A stretch of DNA of 64,000 nt, taken from Symbiodinium natans (Eukaryota > Sar > Dinophyceae > Suessiales > Symbiodiniaceae). The stretch is taken from positions 858,177 through 922,176 of the forward strand of contig CAJNDS010002779.1 in assembly GCA_905221605.1 (NCBI GenBank). Reading direction: 5' to 3'. Positions 49,901-56,605 of this stretch are shown here, one piece after another; positions within the stretch are counted from its first letter, which is position 1; each line of letters begins with the position of its first letter. The translations under genes and the position numbers were made by a program. The notes beneath the pieces are model-generated. The model saw nothing but the letters and a program-made list of their open reading frames with translations. It was not told the DNA's origin and did no database searches.

Positions 49901-51740
49901 ACCCCACAATACCAAGGGCCGTATTGCAACGAGAGGACCCTCGAAAAGGTCAAAATGTAGAGAGAGAGAGAGAGAGCTCACTACTATCCTTGGCGGGTGT
50001 TGAGGAACTTGAATCGATTAGGGTTTAGGGCTTAGGGTTTAGGGTTTTGGGTTTTGGGTTTAGGGTTTATAGAAGATGCACTTGAGTTGGTGTTTGGGCA
50101 ACTTAAGCCAAGCCGCCCGTCATAGTTGCTGTATAGCAAATACTGATGCTCAAGGGAACTTGGCAAAGCCTGTTGCTTCCTGGATATTCAAAAACCCATA
50201 TGGGGGGTTTAAGAAAATAGGGGACCCCTAAGAAGGACCCCCAAACAGTTATGTAGGATTCCCTTAAGACAGGACCCCTCAAAAGGGTACCCCTAATGTC
50301 GGAAACCTCCATATTTGAAGCGCCTTCACAGCAACACAGTCGCGGGCCCAAGAATTGGATCAGGAACCCGGGAAAAAGCCAGAAGTCACCTTTAGGGTTT
50401 AGGGCTTAGGGCTTAGGGCTTAGGGCTTAGGGTTTAGGGTTTAGGGTATAGGGTTTAGGGTTTAGGCTATAGGGTATAGGGTTTAGGGTATAGGGTTTAC
50501 GGTTTAGGGTTCAGGGGAGCCTACAGTTCAGAAGAGCCTCAACTAATTCCATGTCAGAGAGTATAAGGGGTGCCTGGGAGCAGCCAGGGTGCCTGGGAGC
50601 AGCCAAGGTTCGTCAGTCACTACTGGGGCACGCCCTTCTGTCACTTCATCGGCACGGTGCGGAAGCACGCCGAGACTCTATCGGATCCCAGCCCGGTCTC
50701 ATGGATGCTGCTTGGTAGCCCAGGGGTGCCCTTTTCCTTTTTTGTTGGTGAAGGTCCCCTTACAAAGTTATGGACCCAAAGTAGGGTGCCCTTGTTCTGC
50801 CCCAAGACTCCAAGGACCCTCCTACAGAGGGACTAGTACCTCCTAGAAAGGCTCCTGGCCTGAATTGCTGGGTTTTTGGGTGGGGGGGGCTTAGGGCGGG
50901 CTGTCAAGGCTGGCATCCTATTGGGTGTGCTCCTTTGCGAACAACCAGTGGCGGGTGGACGAGGAGGCTCCCTTCACCTTCCCGGGCACAAGGAAAAGCC
51001 AGTTTAGGGTTAGGGTTTAGGATTCATGCTCATGAAGCCCACAGGGGCTTTGCTTTGCATATGCCTTGGATTGCTTATGCTGGTACAGGCTTCCGTGGTG
51101 CTAGCTTCATCTCGATGCTAGAAGTCATGATTGTCATGATGCCTGTACTAGCAAGAGGTTGGCTTCAGCTGGGACCAGTCCTCCTTCTACCTGGCCTTGC
51201 GCAGTGGAACGTGCATCGGCACAGTGATGGTCTTCGACAACGATGCCCTGCCCCTCACCAGGTGCCGCGGGGAAGAGCACTGCTAGTTGTGTTTCCCCCA
51301 GAAAGCTACATAATATATATATATATATGTATCCCTGACACGTTGGCTTGCCGCCCCTTTGACCAAGTCCTGTACACAGGCTTGCCAAAAGCACCAGGAC
51401 CAACATCCCACAACCTTACACAAGCCTCTACATCCGTACAACGTTTCGAGAGGAATTCGGGTACCCAGCGCCTAAACCCTAAACCCTAAAAACCCTAAAC
51501 CCTATCAACCCTAAACACGATTTAATCCTAAACCCTAAACCATCTAAACCCTATAAACCCTTACCCTAAACACTATTTAATCCTAAACCCTAAACCATCT
51601 AAACCCTTTTAGCCCTTAACTTTAAACCCAGGTCCTGGTGCCTCTTCGAACTCCTCCAGACCGCGGAATTGAGCCGAAACAACCCGCGCTTTGTGGGTCT
51701 GCAGATCTGTACGCCCTCTGGGGTCATGAGCCTGGGCCAT
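38930..51740 (+). CDS. Putative receptor: FG-GAP/VCBS repeats, Cys-rich region, TM helices, SHYWG C-terminal module
   Basis: Exon-rich gene. FG-GAP/VCBS-type exons each carry a DWDGDGDxDxLVG calcium-loop motif: 38,930-39,070; 39,925-40,000; about 41,082-41,150; about 42,190-42,305; about 43,587-43,700; 44,742-44,887; 45,386-45,462 plus 45,622-45,648; 46,328 to about 46,459; about 46,597-46,708; 46,947-47,130; 47,236-47,488; 47,587-47,684. Exon 47,786-49,167 holds the last repeat, a Cys-rich region and three hydrophobic segments. Exons 49,417-49,522, 50,568-50,706, 50,909 to about 50,995, about 51,155-51,261 and 51,632 to about 51,740 form the C-terminal module. Most junctions from 45 kb onward keep phase. 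The N-terminus is not visible and the 3' end is unclear. Predicted: extracellular adhesion-type repeats on a membrane protein with an intracellular domain. The fold assignment of the last module is inference. Confidence 0.75.
39092..39193. repeat. Telomere-type array (TTTAGGG)n at an intron 5' end
   Basis: About 14 units with one GCTTAGGG, starting about 20 bp after the VCBS exon at 38,930-39,070. Confidence 0.92.
39397..39490. mobile_element. MITE-like element, family A copy 3 (best preserved)
   Basis: Left GGATGTTCCCCCTTATACTA then ACAGTCC; right GGACTGTTAGTTTAAGGGGG then ACAATCC. Inverted arms of about 28 bp with few mismatches, 94 bp long. It sits inside the receptor-gene intron bounded by the arrays at 39,092 and 39,770. 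Confidence 0.8.
39555..39660. mobile_element. MITE-like element, family C copy 1
   Basis: About 106 bp. Ends CTTAGTTGTAGAGTAGG and GTACTGGACAACTAAG; inner inverted pair AACCTTTAACCTTT / AAAGGTTAACCTTT. About 85-90% identical by eye to the copy at 49,563. Confidence 0.75.
39770..39900. repeat. Telomere-type array (CCCTAAA)n at an intron 3' end
   Basis: About 18 units, one CTCTAAA, ending 25 bp before the acceptor CTGCAG of the VCBS exon at 39,925. With the array at 39,092 it makes the two ends of this intron complementary. Confidence 0.93.
40640..40845. repeat. Telomere-type array with CCCCAAA block
   Basis: CCCTAAA units, then about nine CCCCAAA units, then CCCTAAA again. Two copies of AACCCAAACCCCAACCACAC followed by CACCCCACAGGGG lie at 40,582 and 40,845, so the whole block has been duplicated in part. 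A poly-G run (40,898-40,924) follows. Confidence 0.88.
41900..42008. mobile_element. MITE-like element, family B copy 3
   Basis: Left CTTGGTAGCCCAGTGGTACC, right GGTTACTGGGGCTACTAAG. CCAT flanks the element on each side (41,894-41,897 and 42,009-42,012), a likely 4-bp target duplication. Interior AAAGTAACCAACC is shared with copy 5. Confidence 0.8.
42058..42140. mobile_element. MITE-like element, family A copy 4
   Basis: GGGATGTTCCCCC, then CAGTCCTTCATAGGGATT; right arm AATCCCTATGAAGGACTAG. The inner arms pair closely, but the outer right end is lost. A poly-C run sits in the loop. Confidence 0.6.
43193..43302. mobile_element. MITE-like element, family B copy 4 (5' truncated)
   Basis: Begins at TTTTTTGGTTCAAGGTTCCC. 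It has an internal 19-bp tandem duplication (AAGGTTCCCTTGTAAAGC type) and ends GGTTGCTAGGCTGCCAAG. Confidence 0.6.
43500..43586. repeat. Telomere-type array (TTTAGGG)n upstream of an exon
   Basis: About twelve units. This is one of the minority arrays with the G-strand immediately before an exon (VCBS exon about 43,587). Confidence 0.92.
43973..44055. repeat. Telomere-type array (TTTAGGG)n
   Basis: About eleven units with one TTTATAGGG variant, in a receptor-gene intron. Confidence 0.92.
44420..44535. mobile_element. MITE-like element, family B copy 5 (best TIRs)
   Basis: Left TTGGTAGCCCAGTGGTACCC, right TTACTGGGCTACCAAG: a 13-15 bp terminal inverted repeat. Total about 116 bp. The insert GGTTACTGGATGTTACTGGG shows a small internal duplication near the right end. 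Confidence 0.8.
45309..45382. repeat. Telomere-type array (CCCTAAA)n before an exon
   Basis: About ten units ending a few bases before the VCBS exon near 45,386. Confidence 0.93.
45463..45621 (+). mobile_element. Family F element forming a whole intron, with boundary repeat
   Basis: GCCCA lies at both ends (45,463-45,467 and 45,621-45,625). The element ends are AATGAGCCCAACATCCCTTA and TTGGGCTCTCTGGCAG, with an inverted core. Removing it joins VNNAARQAGG to PTYDELQSQ in frame. Because of the boundary repeat the exact splice point is ambiguous: AG at the 3' end implies a CC 5' end. Confidence 0.7.
46709..46946 (+). other. GA-AG intron with 6-bp boundary repeat
   Basis: GGACTT occurs at 46,708-46,713 and 46,946-46,951. 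The intron starts GACTTC and ends ATGCAG. Splicing joins RTSQ to GLVHRQGGANPF in frame and restores a normal VCBS repeat spacing. A family A element is nested inside. Confidence 0.75.
46747..46850. mobile_element. MITE-like element, family A copy 5, nested in an intron
   Basis: Left GGGCTGTTCCCCCTTATAAT, right GGACTGTTAGTATAAGGGGG then AGCATCCCA. The loop shares ATTACAATCCCTATTC with copy 3. Confidence 0.75.
46947..47684 (+). CDS. VCBS-repeat exons of the receptor gene (three exons)
   Basis: Exons 46,947-47,130, 47,236-47,488 and 47,587-47,684 encode three consecutive repeats. Each has VDWDGDGDMDLLLSG-like or IDWDSDGDVDFLVAG-like loops followed by RYFKRLDDGSLQER and ENPFDG. The Asp pattern DxDxDGDxD fits Ca2+-binding FG-GAP/VCBS blades. 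The two intervening introns are short GA-AG elements. The first happens to be open in frame, so retention would not truncate the protein. Confidence 0.85.
47131..47235 (+). mobile_element. Introner-like GA-AG intron, TSD GATT
   Basis: 105 nt. Starts GATTCTTATAG and ends AGTACAG, followed by a second GATT. ACTTGGAA near the left pairs with TTCCAAGT near the right. Excision joins DGSL to IERVGLENPL in frame, the spacing seen in sibling repeats. Confidence 0.75.
47489..47586 (+). mobile_element. Introner-like GA-AG intron, TSD GATG
   Basis: 98 nt. Starts GATGCTATGTCCC and ends GGGGAGTATAG, followed by GATG. Weak inverted ends (CTATGTCCC / GGGGAGTATAG). It interrupts the conserved DWDGDG loop; excision restores DWDGDGQLDILVG exactly. 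Confidence 0.85.
47685..47785 (+). mobile_element. Introner-like GA-AG intron, family D, TSD GAATC
   Basis: 101 nt, flanked by GAATC (47,685-47,689 and 47,786-47,790). Inner ends GGGCTTTGGAGT and ACTCCAAAGCTAAG are inverted repeats. Excision joins ELTGDL to NPLARVK in frame. The body matches the element at 1,727-1,821, so the same mobile family made an intron here. Confidence 0.88.
47786..49167 (+). CDS. Receptor exon: last VCBS loop, Cys-rich module, three TM helices
   Basis: Single large exon. It starts NPLARVK and carries a last VADWDSDGDSDFLAG loop near 47,841-47,885. It then runs through about 130 residues with some 25 cysteines in spacing like EGF and ephrin-receptor (GCC2/GCC3) modules, e.g. 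CQPCYPGWFKAKPG and CKICEAGHFS. Three hydrophobic segments follow, encoded near 48,490-48,575, 48,830-48,910 and 48,940-49,005. Between the first two is a soluble part with HWLLDNRLARVSF. After the third comes a basic stretch (ETESSQ frame excluded; read SCWRQRALKHTDLQRDLCSF) ending WDFFIFWQ. This is a typical ectodomain-to-cytosol transition. Glycosylation or ligand cannot be inferred. Confidence 0.85.
49353..49405. repeat. Telomere-type array (CCCTAAA)n before an exon
   Basis: About seven units ending 11 bp before the predicted exon at 49,417. Confidence 0.92.
49417..51740 (+). CDS. C-terminal exons: SHYWG / FANNQW / SWCLFEL module
   Basis: Exon 49,417 to about 49,522 (SRNMYYVVSNMVKPLTRHRK); exon 50,568-50,706 (FVSHYWGTPFCHFIGTVRKH); exon 50,909 to about 50,995 (YWVCSFANNQWRVDEE); exon about 51,155-51,261 (SFYLALRSGTCIGTVMVF then DNDALPLT); exon 51,632 to about 51,740 (SWCLFELLQTAELSRN, then FVGLQICTPSGV). 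The ordered signature FVSHYWG, YWxCxFANNQ, RSGTCxGTxMVxD, RSWCLFEL recurs in dinoflagellate proteins and reminds me of TIR-like flavodoxin folds of protists (SHxW, conserved W-C-L-x-E late). I treat TIR relationship as a hypothesis. Junction 50,706/50,909 is exact in phase. Confidence 0.7.
49563..49668. mobile_element. MITE-like element, family C copy 2
   Basis: CTTAGGAGTAGAGTAGGTAA at the left, GGTACTGGACAGCTAAG at the right. The middle (CCTTTAACCTTTTTGGGTTA, then CTCCCCTTACAATCCC) matches the copy at 39,555. Confidence 0.75.
50201..50300. mobile_element. MITE-like element, family H copy
   Basis: GGGGGTTTAAGAAAATAGGG, then GACCCCTAAGAAGGACCCCC. Later ACAGGACCCCTCAAAAGGGT. Similar to 49,203-49,275 (GGGGTTTACGAAAATACGGG). 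Boundaries uncertain. Confidence 0.45.
50395..50514. repeat. Telomere-type array, TTTAGGG with GCTTAGGG and ATAGGG variants
   Basis: Unusually mixed unit composition: four GCTTAGG in a row and several TATAGGG. Confidence 0.88.
50707..50908 (+). mobile_element. Introner-like GC-AG intron, family B copy 6, TSD GCTG
   Basis: 202 nt, GCTG at both boundaries (50,707-50,710 and 50,909-50,912). The B element starts right after the first GCTG (CTTGGTAGCCCAGGGG). The 3' end GCTGTCAAG is diverged but keeps AAG. Excision joins VSWML to ASYWVCSF in frame. Confidence 0.78.
51473..51612. repeat. Decayed CCCTAAA array with a 55-bp duplicated module
   Basis: CACGATTTAATCCTAAACCC at 51,515 recurs as CACTATTTAATCCTAAACCC at 51,570, each followed by TAAACCATCTAAACCC. 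A higher-order unit built on the telomere repeat. Confidence 0.75.
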
Positions 51741-51937
51741 CGATGTATGACACATGTTTTAGCACGAGAACCTGCAGGAAGAAGACTAGTGGTACCATAT
51801 ATATATATATGTAGATATAGAATATATAGAAAACACTTACAAAAGTTTTTTTCATCTAATATATGACATATGTGTATATGGATGTGGGGGCTTCAGGCAT
51901 CTCAAGACCCTATACGGGTAATTTTTGAGCCGAAGGG

Positions 51938-52156
51938 ATGGCAAGCAAGCAGATGCCCTCCTCAGACCTCCACCCCTACATTCTCAACCCGCCAACCAAA
52001 TCCACGAAACACACTCATAAATGCTTTATAAATTATATAGATTTTGCATACCACATAGCTTACACCATCGTCCCTGCTGTGTTATGTTCTTCGCTGGACA
52101 GCCATTGTAAGGGTTGTAAACGCAAAGGTTTAAAACTTGTACAAAGTGTTTTCTGA
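51938..52156 (+). CDS. Small AT-rich ORF, unknown
   Basis: The plausible part is the last 45 codons (NYIDFAYHIAYTIVPAVLCS, then a CKGCKRKGLK-like basic tail). Base use is much more AT-rich than in neighbouring exons. It ends 13 nt before the next ORF. Gene status is uncertain; it could be a relic of a foreign or viral element. Confidence 0.3.
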   Translation: MASKQMPSSDLHPYILNPPTKSTKHTHKCFINYIDFAYHIAYTIVPAVLCSSLDSHCKGCKRKGLKLVQSVF

Positions 52157-52169
52157 ACCTTTATATAGT

Positions 52170-52361
52170 ATGTCAGACGTAGATGATTTTGTAAAACCCA
52201 TCATTCGCATGAGTAGTCAACATAGTTATCTCATGTTTGAGAAAAACATTGATGAATTATTGACTAAACCGAAACCAGTTAATAAACCAACGGATACAGA
52301 TAGTGATGTTTATGAGAACAACAGAAATGTTCATGTTAATAAGCTCAACAACAAATATTAA
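52170..52361 (+). CDS. Small AT-rich ORF, 63 aa, unknown
   Basis: Starts at ATG 52,170 after TATATAGT and ends TAA at 52,361. Begins MSDVDDFVKPIIRMSSQHSY, then an acidic/Asn-rich tail. No domain recognised. Its A/T-ending codons and Asn/Lys/Asp content differ sharply from all other genes here, and with the ORF just upstream it looks like a two-gene fragment of foreign origin. A poly-G run at 52,424-52,442 and the purine-rich repeats follow. Confidence 0.4.
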   Translation: MSDVDDFVKPIIRMSSQHSYLMFEKNIDELLTKPKPVNKPTDTDSDVYENNRNVHVNKLNNKY

Positions 52362-52559
52362 GTATTAAAAGGAAGAGACATTGAATCATCGGACGCATTC
52401 TGGGCGCGCTTCGAGCGCGGGGCGGGGGGGGGGGGGGGGGGGGTGGCTTAAATAGGGTCTATTTGGAAGCTGAGACTCGGGTTTTTAGACTAACCAATGC
52501 GTCTCCACGAGAGTATTCTTGGAAGCTGAGAGTGGTGTTTTTGTGTGGTAGATACAAAG

Positions 52560-55424
52560 GAAAGGGCATAAGAAAGTAGCGAAAGGAGCTCCTCAATTCC
52601 CTTCCTTATCTCCTATGCTCTTTTCTGTATTCATTGCAACAGGAGAATACAGGAAAAGGGCCTCCATTCCCCTCTTGTTCTTCCTTTCTTGTGTTTTTGT
52701 CATTTAAAGGGGAACAGGAGAAGAGAAGGGAAAGAGAAGGAGAGAGGAGAGATAAAAGGAAGACAATTTTAATGGGAAGAGCCAAGAAAAGAATAGAAAA
52801 GAGAGATGAACAAAGAAGATGGAGAGACAAAACAAGGCGCAAAGAAAATGGCACTCTTCTTTATCTATCCTCTCTCCCTTCTCTCTCCCTTCCCTCTTTC
52901 TTTTCGAAACAGAAAAACGAAAAAGGAAGAACTTGAAAAGGAGAAGGGTAAGGAAAAGAGCAGAAGAGACAGGCCGAAAAGAGGGATATGATGAAGTATG
53001 GGCAAGGTCCACGCGCAAGGAGTCACTCTCTGCTTACCCTTCCACTGCTTTATCATACAAGTTCCTTTCTTGTGTTATATTAGTTAAAAGGTAACAGAAG
53101 GAGAGAAGGGCAAGAGAAGTGAGAGAGGAGAGACAACAAGGAGGCCATTTGAATTTTCTGGAGGGGCACTGAAAAGAAGAGAAGACACAATAAACAAGGA
53201 GACGGATAGCACTCTTCTTTATCTATCATCTGTCCCTTCCTTGTCTCTCGCTTTTCCCTCTATAATTAAAAAATAGGTGCCCTCTCTCCTCTTCAGGAAG
53301 CCCCCTTGCCCTTATTTTGCTAGCTTTCTGAAACGACAAGGAAAACAACACATAGAAAGAGAGGAAAGGGAATGAAACAATAGGCAGTGGAGCTCTTCAG
53401 TGTCTTTACCTATCTCTTTTCTTCTTTTTCTTTTTCATTCAATAAGGAAAAGAAGCTTCCTTTGGTGTGATTTTGAGATTCAAAAGAGAACAAGAGAAGA
53501 GAAGGGAGAGAGAAAGGAGAGAGGAGAGATCAAAAGGAAACAATTTTCATGGGAAGAGCAATGAAAATCATGGAAGAGAAATGAAGACAGGAGAGGGAGG
53601 TGCAAAATCAGGCAAAGAGAAGATGGTGCTCGTTTTCTTCTTTCCTCTCTTTCTTATCTTTCCCTTTTAAATAAAAAACAAAAGGAAGAACAATGAACAT
53701 GTAAAGGAACCCATTTTCTTTTTCCGTTTGGGAACAAGGAAAAGAACAGAGGCGATAGGGCGAGAGGAGGGATTTGCTGCAGCGTGGGGAGGGTCTACGG
53801 ACAAGGAGCCAACCCCGCTCACTTTCCCCATCCATTGGAAAAGAAAGGAACATGGCCTCCATTCCCCTCTTGTTCTTCCTTTCTTGCGTTTTGTCATTTA
53901 AAGGGGAACAGGAGAAGAGAAGGGAGAGAGAAGGAGAGAGGAGAGACAAAAGGATTGCATTGTTAATGGGAAGAGCAAAGAAAAGAATAGAAGAGAGATG
54001 AATAGAGAAGAGGGAGAGACAAAACAAGGCGCAGAGAAGATGGCACTCACTCTTTATCTATCCTCTCTTCCTTATCTCTCCCTGCCATCTTTCTTTTCGA
54101 AATAAGAAAACAAAAAGGAAGAACTATGAGAAGGAGAAGGGTAAGGAAAGGAACAGAAGAGATAGGCCGAGAGGAGGGGTATGATGAAGTATGGACCGGT
54201 CCACGCGCCAGGAGTCACCCTCTGCTTACCCTTCCACTGCCTTATCATACAAGTTCCTGTCTTGTGGTTTATCAGTCAGAAGGAAACAGAAGGAGAGAAG
54301 GGAAAGGGAAGTGAGAGGAGATAACAAGGATGCCATTTTTCTGGAAGCGCAACTGTACCGGAATGTGGCCACAACAAGCAGGCCAGGGAGGCTCAGGCGG
54401 GGCAAGTCTCTCCCTAATTAGAAAAAATCAACCTTGCTATTCACAGGTAGGCGCCCTTCTTCCTCTTCAGGAAATCGCCTTTCCCTTATTTTGTTATTTT
54501 GCTTTTTGAAGCGAATAAGAAAAACAACAAATAAGAAGAGAGGACAGGAAATGACTAGGTAAAGAGAGGAGCTTTTCAATTTCCTCCCTATCTCTTATGT
54601 TACTTTTCCTTCTTGGGCGGGTGTCCTTTTTCTTCCTTGAAGATGCAGAAAACTATCAAAAAGGACACCCGTTCCATCGCCCACAATTCCCTTCCTTATC
54701 TCCTATGCTCTTTTCCTTATTCATTGCCACAGGAGAATTCAGGAAAAGGGCCTCCATTCCTCTCTTGTTCTTCCTTTCTCGTGTTTTTGTCATTTAAAGG
54801 GGAACAGGAGAAGAGAAGGGAAAGAGAAGGAGAGAGGAGAGATAAAAGGAAGACAATTCTAATGGGAAGAGACAAGAAAAGAATAGAAAAGAGAGACGAA
54901 CAAAGAAGATGGAGAGACAAAACAAGGCGCAAAGAAAATGGCACTCTTCTTTATCTATCCTCTCTCCCTTCTCTCTCCCTTCCCTCTTTCTTTTCGAAAC
55001 AGAAAAACGAAAAAGGAAGAACTTGAAAAGGAGAAGGGTAAGGAAAAGAGCAGAAGAGACAGGCCGAAAAGAGGAATACGATGAACTGAAAAGAAGAGAA
55101 GACACAAGAAACAAGGAGACGGATAGCACTCTTCTTTATCTATCTTCTGTCCCTTCCTTGTCTCTCGCTTCTCCCTCTATAATTAAAAAATAGGTGCCCT
55201 CTCTCCTCTTCAGGAAGCCCCCTTGCCCTTATTTTGCTAGCTTTCTGAAACGACAAGGAAAACAACACATAGAAAGAGAGGAAAGGGAATGAAACAATAG
55301 GCAGTGGAGCTCTTCAGTGTCTTTACCTATCTCTTTTCTTCTTTTTCTGTTTCATTCAATAAGGAAAGGAAGCTTCCTTTGGTGTGATTTGAGATTTAAA
55401 AGAGAACAAGAGAAGAGAAGGGAG
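52560..55424. repeat. Purine/pyrimidine-skewed duplicated block
   Basis: AAAGGGGAACAGGAGAAGAG, followed by GAAGGGAGAGAGAAGGAGAG-type sequence, recurs near 52,705, 53,480, 53,900 and 54,795, alternating with CTTTATCTATCCTCTCTCCC-type stretches. About 52,590-53,020 is copied almost identically at 54,685-55,075. A segment from AGCTTTCTGAAACGACAAGG occurs at 53,322, 55,240 and 56,032. No gene is visible; ORFs are low-complexity shadows. Confidence 0.8.
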
Positions 55425-55925
55425 ACCCGGGCTCGTAATTTAGTATTGAGGGGGAGGCCCGGCCTCGTGATTTAGTATCGGGGAATTTAAAAAATCAATT
55501 TCATTTCAATGTCCAGGGGCCCGATTTGGCCAAATTTTGCCGGGCAAAATTTGGCTAAATCGAGCCGCGCATTTCTCATCGCGTACGACGAGCAGCCCGA
55601 TTTGGCCAAATTTTGCCCGCAGACTGCCCGGCAAAATTTGGCCAAATCGAGCCGCGATAGTTCAAATAATTTCGGGCCTCCAGAAAGGCGCGGCTCGATT
55701 TGGCCAAATTTTGCCGGGCAGCCTCCGGGCAAAATTTGGCCAAATCGGGCTGCCCTTCGTATGCGATGAGAAATGCGCGGCTCGATTTGGCCAAATCTTG
55801 CCAGGAGGCTGCCCGGCAAAATTTGGCCAAATCGAGCCGCGCCTTTCTGGAGGCCCGAAATTATTTAAACTATCGCGGCTCGATTTGGCCAAATTTTGCC
55901 GGGCAGCCTCCGGGCACTTTTGGCC
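55425..55925. repeat. Inverted-module repeat, copy 1 (GATTTGGCCAAATTTTGCCG type)
   Basis: Begins GACCCGGGCTCGTAATTTAG, then alternates GATTTGGCCAAATTTTGCCG with its inverse CAAAATTTGGCCAAATCGAG, separated by GCCGCGCATTTCTCATCGCG-like spacers. At least five full inverted pairs. Open in several frames on both strands only because the core lacks stops. Confidence 0.85.
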
Positions 55926-55999
55926 CCCCCCCTTTTCGGATTTACATTATTTAAATTATTTAAAATATTTAATTCCAGGGTGGAATTAAATAGTTTTAA

Positions 56000-56215
56000 T
56001 AATTTAAAGCCCCCTTGCCCTTATTTTGCTAGCTTTCTGAAACGACAAGGACAACAACACATAGAAAGAGAGGAAAGGAATGAAACAGTAGGCAGTGGAG
56101 CTCTTCAGTGTCTTTACCTATCTCTTTTCTTCTTTTTCTTTTTCATTCAATAAGGAAAAGAAGCTTCCTTTGGTGTGACTTTGAGATTTAAAAGAGAACA
56201 AGAGAAGAGAAAGGA
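56000..56215. repeat. Third copy of the purine-rich unit
   Basis: About 200 bp nearly identical to 53,310-53,510 and 55,220-55,425, linking the two inverted-module copies into a larger tandem duplication of about 790 bp. Confidence 0.8.
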
Positions 56216-56605
56216 GACCCGGGCTCGTAATTTAGTATTGAGGGGGAGGCCCGGGCTCGTGATTTAGTATCGGGGAATTTAAAAAATCAATTTCATTTCA
56301 ATGTCCAGGGGCCCGATTTGGCCAAATTTTGCCGGGCAAAATTTGGCCAAATCGAGCCGCGCATTTCTCATCGCGTACGACGAGCAGCCCGATTTGGCCA
56401 AATTTTGCCCGCAGGCTGCCCGGCAAAATTTGGCCAAATCGAGCCGCGATAGTTTAAATAATTTCGGGCCTCCAGAAAGGCGCGGCTCGATTTGGCCAAA
56501 TTTTGCCGGGCAGCCTCCGGGCAAAATTTGGCCAAATCGGGCTGCCCTTCGTATGCGATGAGAAATGCGCGGCTCGATTTGGCCAAATCTTGCCCGGAGG
56601 CCCGG
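56216..56605. repeat. Inverted-module repeat, copy 2
   Basis: Matches 55,425-55,815 with only a few differences (GGCCCGGGCTCGTG for GGCCCGGCCTCGTG, for example). It runs straight into the 87-bp array. Confidence 0.85.

Noticed and set aside
1-51630. TTTAGGG arrays as evidence of a chromosome end
   Set aside because: Arrays occur in both orientations throughout 51 kb, interleaved with exons, and never run to the window edge. They are interstitial.
52605-55200. Lys/Arg/Glu-rich or Ser/Leu/Phe-rich ORFs of 60-140 codons
   Set aside because: Purine/pyrimidine-skewed repeats give such ORFs in complementary frames. They are duplicated with the repeat and carry no motif.
55487-55989. Overlapping ORFs rich in IWPNFAGQ / LAKFCRA on both strands
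   Set aside because: They are translations of the inverted GATTTGGCCAAATTTTGCC modules; both strands read alike.
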